Source of the DNA: Alteripontixanthobacter sp.
Lineage (GTDB): Bacteria; Pseudomonadota; Alphaproteobacteria; Sphingomonadales; Sphingomonadaceae
Assembly: GCA_039968605.1 (NCBI GenBank)
Contig: JBDVPM010000008.1
Span: 1,788,968-1,852,967 of the forward strand
DNA length: 64,000 nucleotides
Direction of reading: 5' to 3'
The notes beneath the pieces are model-generated. The model did not search any database. It was not told the origin of the DNA and saw only the letters and a list, made by a program, of their open reading frames with translations. Position numbers and translations under genes: made by a program. Below, piece by piece: positions 9,089 through 17,245 of this stretch. How positions within the stretch are numbered: the stretch's first letter is position 1; the number at the start of each line of letters is the position of its first letter.

Positions 9089-10474
9089 TCAGGGGCCGAA
9101 CAGGCTGAACGGCACCCCGACAAACATGCCGAGCGAAAAGTCGCCATTGCGATCCCCATTGGAATCGCGCGCATTGACGTACGACGCCCGCAAACCACCG
9201 CGCAGGTGGCCACCATCTTTAGGAATGAAATAGATCGGAACATCTATCGAAAAATCGTCGCTTTCCAGGTCGAAATTAACCTCAGGTGCGATGGCCAGTG
9301 ACGAATATTCGCCGAAAGGCGCCGCGGCTGCGTGGCGCAATTCGAGGCCAATAATCGAGCGCGTGTTGCGCGCGGGCGTTCCAGCTGCGGCGGTGCGGCA
9401 CTGTGTCAAGTTGGTCTCGTCATTCGGCTGGCAAAGCGTCACAGATGATTGCGCGCGGTACCTGCGGGAGTAGGTGAACGATCCGCCCAGCGAGGTCCGC
9501 AATCCTTCACCAAACAGCATCCCGCCAAAAATCGTCCCGCCGAAGCCGAAGCGGGAATCGGATTCGGTCAAAATCGTGTCCGGCTGGAAGAAGGTGAAAT
9601 TCTGCTGCGAGGCCGACCCCTCGATGCCGAGATAGGCGAGATTATCCGGCGTGGCGGAGTCGATCAGTCTGCGCGCCCTTGCGGGCGACAAGTGTGTGCG
9701 GACGAACTGCGTGATCGTTGTTGCAGGATCGTTAGGGTTGCACTGGTCCACCGCGCGAACGGACTCGCATGCCCGGACGGCATCGAGGATCACGCGTCTG
9801 CGCTCAAGCGATGCCTGACGATTGGTCAGCCCACTATTCCCCGTAAAATAACTGACATAGCTCAGCTTGAATTCGGTGCCGTTGTTTAGGCTATCGAGAC
9901 CCAAGAAACTCCCCTCGCCATCGCTGAGACTAGTCGTGCCTGAAAGATTGAGCTGCTCAGCCGAATAGCGACCGGTTCGGGGGTCGTTGGTACTGCTCAG
10001 GTCGAAGGTCAGCGAAAGGCTGGCGGTACTGTCATCGGCCGAAACGAGGAACTCGAATTCCGGAGCCGGCGTGGAGCGTAGCGACCTCCCGGAAACCCCC
10101 GTGGCTGCACTGGCCGCCAGCGCGGCGGACGGCTCGATCTCAAAGCCCGCTTCAGCAGGCGCAGAGGAAACTGAGAGGTTCTGAGATGGGGCGGGCGCGG
10201 CACCTATGTCACGCGGCTTTGCGGCTTCCGCAACGGCTTGTTGCTGGCGCGCCTTGGTACTATTGCCACCGGCACGTGCATGTTCCTCGCGAATTTCCGA
10301 AATCAGCTCACGGGTCTCATCCACCAGCTCCTCGAAGGTTTCCAGCTGCGCCTCGAGCGCGGCCAGCCTTTCCTCGAAACTCTGCGCGCGATTACCATCC
10401 TGTGCGGCGACGGGTCGGGAAACCGCCGCAGCCGCAAGCAGCACCATCGTCGATGCGGAAGTCCTCCAACTCAC
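9089..10474 (-). CDS. Secreted outer-membrane-type protein with coiled-coil N-terminus
   Basis: A 461-residue protein beginning with GTG overlapping the previous stop (GTGA). Residues 1-24 look like a signal peptide with likely cleavage after PVAA. Residues about 30-65 are a heptad-like, Glu-rich coiled coil (RLAALEAQLETFEELVDET). The rest contains many alternating polar/hydrophobic strands with aromatic residues and ends in Phe-Gly-Pro, as in beta-barrel outer membrane proteins. The coiled coil resembles the N-terminal trimerising segments of sphingomonad porin-like proteins. No family name can be given with confidence. Its position between small proteins and the metalloprotease suggests an envelope component of the same cluster. 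Confidence 0.65.
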   Translation of the reverse strand: MSWRTSASTMVLLAAAAVSRPVAAQDGNRAQSFEERLAALEAQLETFEELVDETRELISEIREEHARAGGNSTKARQQQAVAEAAKPRDIGAAPAPSQNLSVSSAPAEAGFEIEPSAALAASAATGVSGRSLRSTPAPEFEFLVSADDSTASLSLTFDLSSTNDPRTGRYSAEQLNLSGTTSLSDGEGSFLGLDSLNNGTEFKLSYVSYFTGNSGLTNRQASLERRRVILDAVRACESVRAVDQCNPNDPATTITQFVRTHLSPARARRLIDSATPDNLAYLGIEGSASQQNFTFFQPDTILTESDSRFGFGGTIFGGMLFGEGLRTSLGGSFTYSRRYRAQSSVTLCQPNDETNLTQCRTAAAGTPARNTRSIIGLELRHAAAAPFGEYSSLAIAPEVNFDLESDDFSIDVPIYFIPKDGGHLRGGLRASYVNARDSNGDRNGDFSLGMFVGVPFSLFGP

Positions 10475-10866
10475 GGCTTGAGCTTCCAGATTAACAGGGC
10501 ATCATAACCACGCGCATCGGGCGGATCGATCTTGGACTGGTCACGCTTGGCGATTATTCTGTCGCCGCGCTTGACCTCCACCTTCATCGTGCTGCCTGGA
10601 TCGCCCAGCATGGCCCATTCGAGCAGCCCACCCTTGTCCGGAATTGCCTCGAACTGCCCCTCGTGATTGGCCATCAACACTGGTGCGCCGTCATAGGCGA
10701 AGCCGTACATCTTCAGCCCGCTGCTGCGATCGGAGACTTTCAAGTTGAGGGTGACCGCCCTTGCGTCCGCAGCCATTGAAGCGAGCCGGCTAACCGCGTC
10801 ACTTTCGATCGCCCGAGCCTTGGCAATACGCGCATCTTCCGGTGTCGGATCCTCGCTTACGGACAT
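10471..10866 (-). CDS. Small hypothetical protein
   Basis: A 131-residue protein of unknown family. The N-terminal third is helical and charged (ARIAKARAIESDAVSRLASM). The remainder looks like beta strands (AVTLNLKVSDR, KMYGFAYDGAPVLMANHEGQ, MKVEVKRGDRIIAKRD), possibly a small beta-sandwich. There is no signal peptide or membrane helix, so it is probably cytoplasmic. Its stop overlaps the start of the secreted barrel-like protein gene, and a 30-base gap separates it from the two-helix membrane protein gene upstream, so all three are likely co-transcribed. Confidence 0.65.
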   Translation of the reverse strand: MSVSEDPTPEDARIAKARAIESDAVSRLASMAADARAVTLNLKVSDRSSGLKMYGFAYDGAPVLMANHEGQFEAIPDKGGLLEWAMLGDPGSTMKVEVKRGDRIIAKRDQSKIDPPDARGYDALLIWKLKP

Positions 10867-10896
10867 AGTGCGATCCTCCCTTATTCAAATAACATC

Positions 10897-11325
10897 TCAG
10901 TTGATCGGCATGTTCATAGTAGGATCGGGGCTTTCCGCCGCATCAGGTGCCGTGCTAGTGCTTTCCGACTCCGGCGTTCCTTCAGCTGTCGTGGCTTCTT
11001 CGGCTTCGGACGTAGGTTCGGGCTGTGTCAGCGTGCCGTTGCCGTAGAGAGCAAGCGCCATGAACAGAATCGATGCCGCCAGATAGGAGAGATAAGGCGT
11101 TGTCTTCGCCAAGGCCGCAACTAGTTCTCCGATAGCGTTGGCCGCGCCCGAGAAATCGAAAGCGGAACGCTCACCCGCCGCAGCCCTCTGGTTTTCCTCG
11201 ACCTTGGCAGCCGTGGATTCGGCCACTCTGGCAACCTTTTGCATGGAATAGAGCAGGTAGCCGCTTGCCAAAAAGGAAGAGATTGAAAGCCAAAAGCAGC
11301 CGATGATTAGAATGTTATCAGGCAC
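10897..11325 (-). CDS. Small two-helix membrane protein, first gene of the minus-strand cluster
   Basis: A 142-residue protein with one membrane segment at about residues 4-26 (ILIIGCFWLSISSFLASGYL) and a second at about 78-97 (YLSYLAASILFMALALYG), joined by a helical, Glu/Ala-rich loop. The C-terminal 45 residues are acidic and rich in Ser, Thr, Glu and Pro, likely disordered. The topology would place both termini on the same side of the inner membrane. It opens the leftward cluster and so sits closest to its promoter. In STAND/protease systems small membrane proteins can be toxic effectors, but nothing in the sequence proves that role. Confidence 0.65.
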   Translation of the reverse strand: MPDNILIIGCFWLSISSFLASGYLLYSMQKVARVAESTAAKVEENQRAAAGERSAFDFSGAANAIGELVAALAKTTPYLSYLAASILFMALALYGNGTLTQPEPTSEAEEATTAEGTPESESTSTAPDAAESPDPTMNMPIN

Positions 11326-12068
11326 AAACCCCCTCCTTGTGCTCTACCGGTCAACCCTTTTTCAGTTCTTGGCGCGATCTTGTTCTATTCGACGCGCAGC
11401 CCAGTCCGACTATCTACTCTAGCATGAGAATTACCATCAACAGGTTTGGATTGTCAATGCATTACTCCTAATACTCGGAATCCTCTTGAAACAAGGCCAG
11501 TGAATCAGCGATGTCGCACGGCGTTAGTTGCCTTGACGTAGCCGTGACGAAAATAGGCCTTTTCATGTTTCCGAATGCACTGTCGATAATCAAGGCCTCA
11601 ATCTGACGAAGTAGAAACATCCTATAATCCTGGTCAAATATCCCCATCCTATATGGATGTAGCGATTTCTAGGTAGTGCGAATGAGCTCCGACAGTTTTG
11701 CGCCCTCATCCCGGTCATCCGAATATTCTTCGGTGCGGCCCGGAAGCTGCCGTCGGATTAGGTCGGCTGAGATGTTAGCTTGGCGCTTTCACAGCTGCCA
11801 TTTGTTCGAACTTGGCCAGTAATTGGCTCCTCAGTCGCCCTCTCTAGAGCAATATACAGTCGATCGATCGTGCGGGTATCGCTTTGATACCCGCTAATCG
11901 CATGAGCTTTTGAGGTGCGGTTTCTGACTCCGCTGTAATCTTCGATCTCGGGGTCGATCTCGAAGTACTGGTTGTCGAGCGGATATAGAGCCACGACGTC
12001 GCGCGTGTCTCGAGAATTGAACCAGCGATTATCGAGGATGAGCTGAAGATTACTCTTCAGCGAACAGC
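11326..12068. other. AT-richer intergenic region between divergent transcription units
   Basis: This stretch has a visibly lower GC content than its surroundings. It must hold the promoter of the minus-strand cluster ending at 11325, but no clear promoter boxes were found by eye. A minus-strand open frame (11758-11994, extendable upstream without a good start to about 12126) is listed separately as doubtful. Nothing else coding is supported. Confidence 0.4.
11758..11994 (-). CDS. Doubtful short ORF or gene fragment
   Basis: A 78-residue frame starting at GTG. The segment YPLDNQYFEIDPEIEDYSG looks protein-like rather than random, and the frame stays open upstream to about 12126 (LQLILDNRWFNSRDTRDVV), overlapping the start of the pseudogene on the other strand. 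There is no usable ATG or ribosome binding site. It may be the 3' fragment of a lost gene. I do not recognise the family. Confidence 0.25.
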   Translation of the reverse strand: MALYPLDNQYFEIDPEIEDYSGVRNRTSKAHAISGYQSDTRTIDRLYIALERATEEPITGQVRTNGSCESAKLTSQPT

Positions 12069-13234
12069 ATGTTTTGGATGCTGCCCAGACTATACGCCAC
12101 GATAGACGGACAGGGCAACGTAGAGTTCAGCACATGGGGAGTGAACTTCCCTGGCGAATTTGAAGTGCACCGTTCCTTTTCACAGGGCGACAGGATTTTG
12201 TTTGCTGGGGTTCACACTGACAAGGTTGACCCGGGCGTTGTCGCTGAGTTGGTTGAGCAATTTCGTGAAGCTGAGTTCTTCAGCTTGAATGATGAGTATC
12301 GCGCCCAGATAACGGATAATCCTGCATACATCCTGACGATTAACACAGGGACGGTCTCAAAAACCGTCGTGGACTATGTTGGCGAAGAGGTTGGGATGCC
12401 GGTTGTCGTCACCCAGCTTCAGAAGGCGGTTGATCGGGCAGCCCGAACAGCACGATGGATCGATGGCGCTGACGGATTGGGTGCATGGCTCGAAACTAAC
12501 AACTTCGATTTCAATTCTGAGGCTGCTCGCATCCTAGTGTTTGAAGGCGCACTAGAAGATGCAGACGAACAGACGATTCTCGATGTAATCGATCTTGGAG
12601 GGAGCCTAAACGCGAGGACTACGCATCCTTGGGGCGTGATGATGGAATCCTTGGCAATGAGCTTTTGTTTGCAGCCGTACAGACTGGGAGGGCCGACTTG
12701 TTTTCCTATCTGGCGGAAAAGGGCTGGATTGAACGATCAGATCAACGAAACCTAGAAGAGACATTTGCTTGGGATTCAGGTGGCTGCAGCGCAGACTTGG
12801 TTCGAGCTTTCTCGGCATAGGGGTTGGAAATTGATGTCCCCGGCGAAGAAGGTAGAACTGCCTTGGCGAAGCTGCGGAACAGTTACCGTTGTGAGCGAAA
12901 CGACGAGCGGATGGTTGAGACCGCGCAGACGCTTCTTGAGTTGGGCGCAAACCCCAACAAGCGTGATGTCGATGGCGAAACTGCGATATTCTCAGTCGAA
13001 CACATGCCTTTGCTCGACCTGCTTTACGCTAATGGAGCTATCGCCGATGTGATCAATAAAGATGGGCATAGCCCTGCTCTCTCATCATGGACTGATGAAA
13101 TTGTATTGCGGCATTTGAATGAGGGTGCACCAATGATCGGTCGGTACTTCGATGGTCGAACGCGAAGAGAGCAAATGGAACACCGGCCTATGCCTCAGGT
13201 CGAGGAATGGCTCGACACAAATGGATTTGACTAG
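12069..13234 (+). pseudogene. DUF6438-like plus ankyrin-repeat gene, broken by a frameshift and a stop
   Basis: The first frame (12069 to about 12630) encodes a domain with the pattern of DUF6438 (FEVHRSFSQGDR, VVAELVEQFREAEFFSL, YILTINTG). It then runs out of frame, while a second frame picks up at about 12629 (LGRDDGILGNELLFAAVQTG) with ankyrin-like helices, indicating a one-base loss near the TTGGGG run at about 12627-12633. That second frame meets a TAG at 12818-12820 between FSA and GLEIDVPGEEG, after which ankyrin repeats continue (AQTLLELGANPNKRDVDGETA) to 13234. The start codon region also lacks a signal peptide or lipobox, so the N-terminus may be lost as well. The intact gene would encode a roughly 390-residue protein. 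A sequencing error could explain one lesion but hardly both. Confidence 0.7.
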
Positions 13235-13466
13235 AGCAACGTCCACAAGTGAGGCGTTAGCTGAAGGCAGCTTTGCTCACTCAAGATACCCGAAGCAGAC
13301 AGTCAGCAACCGGCCTACCACCGGCCTTTGGTGAAGTACATGGTCAAGTGGATTTAGCTTAGGCTTTGCGAAGACCTGACTCGAAACCGTCCCACTCCAT
13401 ACCCATTCAAGCAATCAGCCGAACGGCCGTTCCGCTATGCGCTTTCGTCTATCCTACCGAAAGAGG

Positions 13467-13542
13467 TGGTGCCGCTTAGAGGATTCGAACCTCTGACCCC
13501 ATCATTACGAATGATGTGCTCTACCAACTGAGCTAAAGCGGC
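13467..13542 (-). tRNA. tRNA-Thr (anticodon CGU)
   Basis: On the minus strand the sequence folds as a full cloverleaf: acceptor GCCGCTT/AAGCGGC, anticodon stem CATCA/TGATG with loop TTCGTAA (anticodon CGT), T-arm AGAGG TTCGAAT CCTCT, and an encoded CCA end at 13467-13469. Its 3' end faces the accessory region to the left, a common integration site for islands. Confidence 0.95.
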
Positions 13543-13551
13543 GCCCATTTG

Positions 13552-13625
13552 TGGAGGCCCGAGCCGGAATCGAACCGGCGTGCAAGGATTTGCAGTCCTC
13601 TGCGTAACCACTCCGCCATCGGGCC
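13552..13625 (-). tRNA. tRNA-Cys (anticodon GCA)
   Basis: Minus-strand cloverleaf with acceptor GGCCCGA/TCGGGCC, anticodon stem GAGGA/TCCTT and loop CTGCAAA (anticodon GCA), a GGTTCGATTCC T-arm core, and an encoded CCA at 13552-13554. It lies nine bases upstream of tRNA-Thr on the same strand and is probably co-transcribed with it. Confidence 0.95.
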
Positions 13626-13763
13626 CCGATGCGCCTTGGCCGTCCGGGAAGGACAGCCGCGGTGCGAAGGCGCTGGCCCCTAGCCGCTTCGCAGCAGGCT
13701 TTCAATCGCTTTCGTGCTGCAAAGGTGCTTGCCTACGCGCGCAAGGGCGCTACCCCGCTGCAA

Positions 13764-14573
13764 ATGACCGAAGCAACGACCGACAAAACCACCGACTCCA
13801 CCACCGTTCCAGACATTCTCGATCGCTGCGAGGCGACCGATACCGGGCTAATATTGGACGAGGCACCAGGCTGGCTGCAGGGCCGGACGTTGTATGGCGG
13901 GATTACCGCTCTGCTCGCCCATCAGGCGGCCCGTCTGCGCTATCCCGACTTGCCGCCGCTGCGCGCGGCGCAGATCTGCTTTATCGGACCTGTGGCGCGC
14001 AATATCGCGGTGGAGGCGGAGGCCCTGCGCAGCGGGCGCAATGTAACGCAGGTGGCTACGCGGTTGACCGGCGAAGGCAAGTTGGCTGGCAACGCAACGC
14101 TGGTGTTCGGCAATGCGACGGAAGCGAACGCGGTCAACACGCCGAAGCCGGAGCCAATTGCGACGGCCCCCGAAGATGCCGAGCCTATTGCGCTAGATAG
14201 CGGCCACGTCCCCGATTTCGTGCGCCGGATGGAAAATCGCAAATGGCCGATGGGGCGTGAGAACATCGCCGTGCGCCGGTGGGTACGCCTGAACGAGCGT
14301 GACGGGCTCGACCCGGTGAGCGAATTGATCGCTTTGGGCGATGCGCTGCCGCCAGGTTCGCTCAAGGCAATGCAACGGCCGGGCCCGCTCAGTTCGATCA
14401 ACTGGTCGTTCAATATCCTCGATGCAGATATCGGCACGCGCGATGGCTGGTTCCTGGTCGAAACCGCCAGCCAGCACGCTGCCGAGGGCTATACCACGGA
14501 GCGGCTGCGTATGTGGAATGCGGACGGAGTGCCGGTGATGAGCGGGATGCAGTCGGTGGCGATCTTCGGTTAG
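13764..14573 (+). CDS. Acyl-CoA thioesterase-like (hotdog fold) protein
   Basis: A 269-residue protein of the TesB-like/4HBT_3 type. The first hotdog repeat contains the WLQGRTLYGGITALLAHQAA segment, where thioesterases have the helix with the substrate pocket. A second repeat follows with RWVRLNERD and a conserved SINWSFNILDAD strand. I chose the ATG at 13764 (MTEATTDK) because the frame upstream runs almost to the tRNA-Cys 5' end and looks non-coding. The family hydrolyses acyl-CoA thioesters. The substrate here cannot be told. The stop overlaps that of the convergent crotonase gene. Confidence 0.75.
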   Translation: MTEATTDKTTDSTTVPDILDRCEATDTGLILDEAPGWLQGRTLYGGITALLAHQAARLRYPDLPPLRAAQICFIGPVARNIAVEAEALRSGRNVTQVATRLTGEGKLAGNATLVFGNATEANAVNTPKPEPIATAPEDAEPIALDSGHVPDFVRRMENRKWPMGRENIAVRRWVRLNERDGLDPVSELIALGDALPPGSLKAMQRPGPLSSINWSFNILDADIGTRDGWFLVETASQHAAEGYTTERLRMWNADGVPVMSGMQSVAIFG

Positions 14574-15376
14574 CCGGTTTTGAATTCCGGGGCGCGTTTG
14601 GCCATGCCGGCCATCACGGCCTCGACCTGGTTCGGTTTGCCGATAATTGCCCCCTGCTCGCGGCTTTCGGCCAGCAGCAGGTCGTCATTGCCGTCTTCAT
14701 ACATCGCGTTGGACAGGCGCTTGGCCGCGCGAATGGCATCGGGATTACGCGCGGCGATCGTCTCGGCGATTTGCGTGGCCCTGGCGAGCGGATCGGCATC
14801 GACATAGGTGGCGAGGCCTAGCTGCTTTGCCTCTTCGCCCGAAAATTCGCGGTTGGTGTAAATCAGCTCGCGCAGCACATCGTCGCGCACCAGCCCGCGC
14901 CACAGCGGATAACCGCCCATATCGGGCACCAGCCCCCATTTCATCTCCATGATCGCCATGCGTGCATCGGGTGCGGCGATGCGGATATCCGCCCCGCTGG
15001 CGATTTGCATTCCGCCTCCGAAGCAGACGCCGTGGATCGCTGCGATCACCGGGACCGGAAGTTTGCGCCACACGGTCGCGACCTGCTGGAAAGTGTTCGA
15101 ATCGCCATGGGTGCGCGTCATCAGATCCTTGCCGGGCGCACCGGGATCCTTGTTCATACTCATCAGATCGAGCCCGGCGCAAAAGCTGCGGCCTTCGCCC
15201 GAAAGCACCACGGCGCGCACGTCGGCCGCCTCACCCAAAGCCTCGCCGGCGGCGATGATCGCTTCGAACATGGCAGGGTCGAGCGCGTTCATCTTGTCGG
15301 CGCGCGTCAGGCGGAGCTGTGCCACGCCATTACCTGCCAACTCGATCGATACGCGGTCGTTATTATCAAACATCAT
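14570..15376 (-). CDS. Enoyl-CoA hydratase/isomerase (crotonase) family protein
   Basis: A 268-residue crotonase-fold protein. The oxyanion-hole segments are visible as SFCAGLDLMSM and GVCFGGGMQIASGADIRIA, followed by MAIMEMKWGLVPDMGG, where crotonases carry catalytic acidic residues. The start at 15376 (adjacent ATGATG) has GAGG about eight bases upstream and the length fits the family, whereas the frame further upstream is not protein-like. It should act on an acyl-CoA in fatty-acid or related catabolism. Which of the many crotonase reactions is unclear. The gene lies downstream of the winged-helix regulator gene on the same strand. Confidence 0.85.
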   Translation of the reverse strand: MMFDNNDRVSIELAGNGVAQLRLTRADKMNALDPAMFEAIIAAGEALGEAADVRAVVLSGEGRSFCAGLDLMSMNKDPGAPGKDLMTRTHGDSNTFQQVATVWRKLPVPVIAAIHGVCFGGGMQIASGADIRIAAPDARMAIMEMKWGLVPDMGGYPLWRGLVRDDVLRELIYTNREFSGEEAKQLGLATYVDADPLARATQIAETIAARNPDAIRAAKRLSNAMYEDGNDDLLLAESREQGAIIGKPNQVEAVMAGMAKRAPEFKTG

Positions 15377-15470
15377 GTGCGGCCTCACCCGGTTGCAATT
15401 CGCCACGCTTCTGCCGGGCCGAAGCCGGGCTGTCCAGCGCGAGCATGCTGGAAGCCCGATCGCCACCCGA

Positions 15471-15869
15471 TCAGTCCGGCCCCAGATCGAAGACGCTCGC
15501 CTGCGTGTCGATGTGCAGCGCGTAACCGCCCTGAAACCCCGTCCGGATCATCCCTTCCAGCCCGTGAACAGCCAGCTTTGCGCGCAGCCGAGCCACGTGA
15601 ACTTCTACGGTGTTGGTTTCCGGTTCGTGATGCAGCCGCCAAACCTCGCGCAGCAATTGCCGGCGCATGATCAGGCTGCCGGGCGCTTCGGCAAGCCGCC
15701 ATAGCAAAGCAAATTCGCGCGGGTGCAGGCCGATCCAGTCCTTGCCCACACGGGCATCGCGGTGGAACAGATCGAGCGTCAGCGGACCAGCGGCAACCAA
15801 GCGCGGCATGACATCTTGCAGACTACCATCTTGTTGTGTGCACTCATCCTCACCGATTTCGGAACTCAC
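15471..15869 (-). CDS. Orphan OmpR-type winged-helix DNA-binding protein
   Basis: About 132 residues, of which the C-terminal 95 match the response-regulator output domain: LHPREFALLWRLAEAPG, then RRQLLREVWRLHHEPETNTV and EVHVARLRAKL, ending in the wing MIRTGFQGGYALH. There is no receiver domain. The short N-terminus is acidic and polar. The GTG start at 15869 overlaps the stop of the RadC-like gene (GTGA), implying coupled translation. The family binds DNA. Without a receiver domain its control must be by amount or by a partner. Confidence 0.8.
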   Translation of the reverse strand: MSSEIGEDECTQQDGSLQDVMPRLVAAGPLTLDLFHRDARVGKDWIGLHPREFALLWRLAEAPGSLIMRRQLLREVWRLHHEPETNTVEVHVARLRAKLAVHGLEGMIRTGFQGGYALHIDTQASVFDLGPD

Positions 15870-16318
15870 AGCAATCCGCCCGCCCTCATCGAATAGGCGC
15901 GTCCCGGGGTGATGATGAGGTGGTCGAGCAATTGTATATCCAAGCTTGCGGCGATCCGCGCTACATGGCGGGTTGTAGCAATATCCGCCTCGCTCGGCCG
16001 ACATATTCCCGAGGGATGATTATGCGCCAGCAACAACCCCGAAGCCCCAAGTCGCAAAGCTCGCTCGGCAATCGGCCGGAAACGCAGGCGCAAGCTTCCC
16101 ATACCGCCGCCGGCAACCGTCTCGTCGGTCAAATGACACCGGCCCGGCCCGAAATAGACCGCCCGCAAACGCTCCTGTCCATCATCGCCAAGCGTGCGCT
16201 GGAGATGGCACAGTAGCCGGTCGTCATAATTTACTAGCGGACTGGACCACATCAGTGGTTTCGATGTGCCCTCCGGTGCAGACCTTTTCCGTGATCCGAG
16301 CACATCGGATCGCAGCAT
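15866..16318 (-). CDS. RadC-like JAB-domain protein
   Basis: About 150 residues. It carries the RadC/JAB metal-binding signature HNHPSG followed by a spaced Asp (LLAHNHPSGICRPSEADI) and the closing strand DIQLLDHLIITPGRAYSMR. The N-terminal helix-hairpin-helix part found in full-length RadC (about 220 residues) is absent, so this is a short form. The start at 16318 follows the upstream membrane protein stop by 30 bases, but a downstream Met (MWSSPLVN) is also possible. The biochemical role of RadC proteins is not settled, and annotation as a DNA repair protein is traditional. Confidence 0.75.
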   Translation of the reverse strand: MLRSDVLGSRKRSAPEGTSKPLMWSSPLVNYDDRLLCHLQRTLGDDGQERLRAVYFGPGRCHLTDETVAGGGMGSLRLRFRPIAERALRLGASGLLLAHNHPSGICRPSEADIATTRHVARIAASLDIQLLDHLIITPGRAYSMRAGGLL

Positions 16319-16347
16319 TGTGCCTGCCTGCGTGCATTCCGCATCGT

Positions 16348-16851
16348 TCAGGCGGTCTGGCCGGGCGGGCCTTGGCGCCAGGAGGGCACGCGCCAGCTTC
16401 GGTATGGACCATATGATTTCTCGCGGCGTATATGCGCCCACAGGCCAATAGCCAGAGTGATTATCTGCAGGTAGGATGGCCCGATCTGCATGATCCCCAC
16501 CGCCAGCGGAGCGATGTTGTCCGTTGTCGCCCGGGCGAGGTGCGATTGCACCGCTATGATCTGAAAACCAGCGAACCATAAGGGGTAGATCCTGTTGGCA
16601 TAAAGCGCGGCCGCGATGGCACCGACACACAGCGCAGCATCGAAGGCGAAATGAGTGAGGTCGAAGATGTCCAGATGCACATATCGGCCTGCGAACGCGT
16701 GATAGATCTGGTGCGGCAACACGATGGTGCCCCAGAACAGTCCTACCATGATTTTTTCGGGCCCCGCGCCTTTCCAAAATGCCATCACCGTCAATGCGAC
16801 AAGCGCGCCGTAATAGAGGTAGAACCGGTTCTCCAGTAGGAACCAGATCAT
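16348..16851 (-). CDS. Integral membrane protein of unknown function
   Basis: A 167-residue protein with about five hydrophobic segments, including YYGALVALTVMAFW, KIMVGLFWGTIVLP, FDAALCVGAIAAALYA and YLQIITLAIGLWAHI. A short basic C-terminus (RREKSYGPYRSW) is likely cytoplasmic. No family motif is recognised. It may be co-transcribed with the RadC-like and winged-helix genes downstream. Confidence 0.7.
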   Translation of the reverse strand: MIWFLLENRFYLYYGALVALTVMAFWKGAGPEKIMVGLFWGTIVLPHQIYHAFAGRYVHLDIFDLTHFAFDAALCVGAIAAALYANRIYPLWFAGFQIIAVQSHLARATTDNIAPLAVGIMQIGPSYLQIITLAIGLWAHIRREKSYGPYRSWRVPSWRQGPPGQTA

Positions 16852-16882
16852 GGCATCATGGTCGTCGCGGGGCCGCCGCGCA

Positions 16883-17221
16883 TCAGGCCGCTTCTGCCTT
16901 TACCGAAAGGTCGGCAGCGCTGGCCTGCACTTCGGTAGGTATGAAGTCGCCCTCATCGCCGGCGATCACCGGGATCAGCGCGTTCAATTCGCTGTGCACG
17001 CGGAACAGGTTGCTGGACGCATCGTGCAGCTTGGCTTCGGCTTCACCCAAGCGGCGCAGGGCTGCCTGACCGGTGGCGACCGGGACATCGGGATTACGGC
17101 GGCTGGCGAGCATCGTCTGCTTCAACCGGGCATAAAGCATGGCTGCTTCGTCGGTTACGGCTTCGGCCTCGCGGATCAGCAATTTCATCTTCTGGGCATC
17201 GTCTTGAATACGGTTTGTCAT
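16883..17221 (-). CDS. Small helical protein of unknown function
   Basis: A 112-residue protein, predicted almost wholly alpha-helical, with no signal peptide or membrane segment. The pattern IQDDAQKMKLLIREAEAV and AEAKLHDASSNLFRVHSEL suggests a helical bundle or coiled coil. It follows the membrane-tethered LuxR-type gene by 24 bases on the same strand, so the two are likely co-transcribed and may act together. Confidence 0.65.
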   Translation of the reverse strand: MTNRIQDDAQKMKLLIREAEAVTDEAAMLYARLKQTMLASRRNPDVPVATGQAALRRLGEAEAKLHDASSNLFRVHSELNALIPVIAGDEGDFIPTEVQASAADLSVKAEAA

Positions 17222-17245
17222 GCGGAACTCCAGCCCCGCTCGGGC

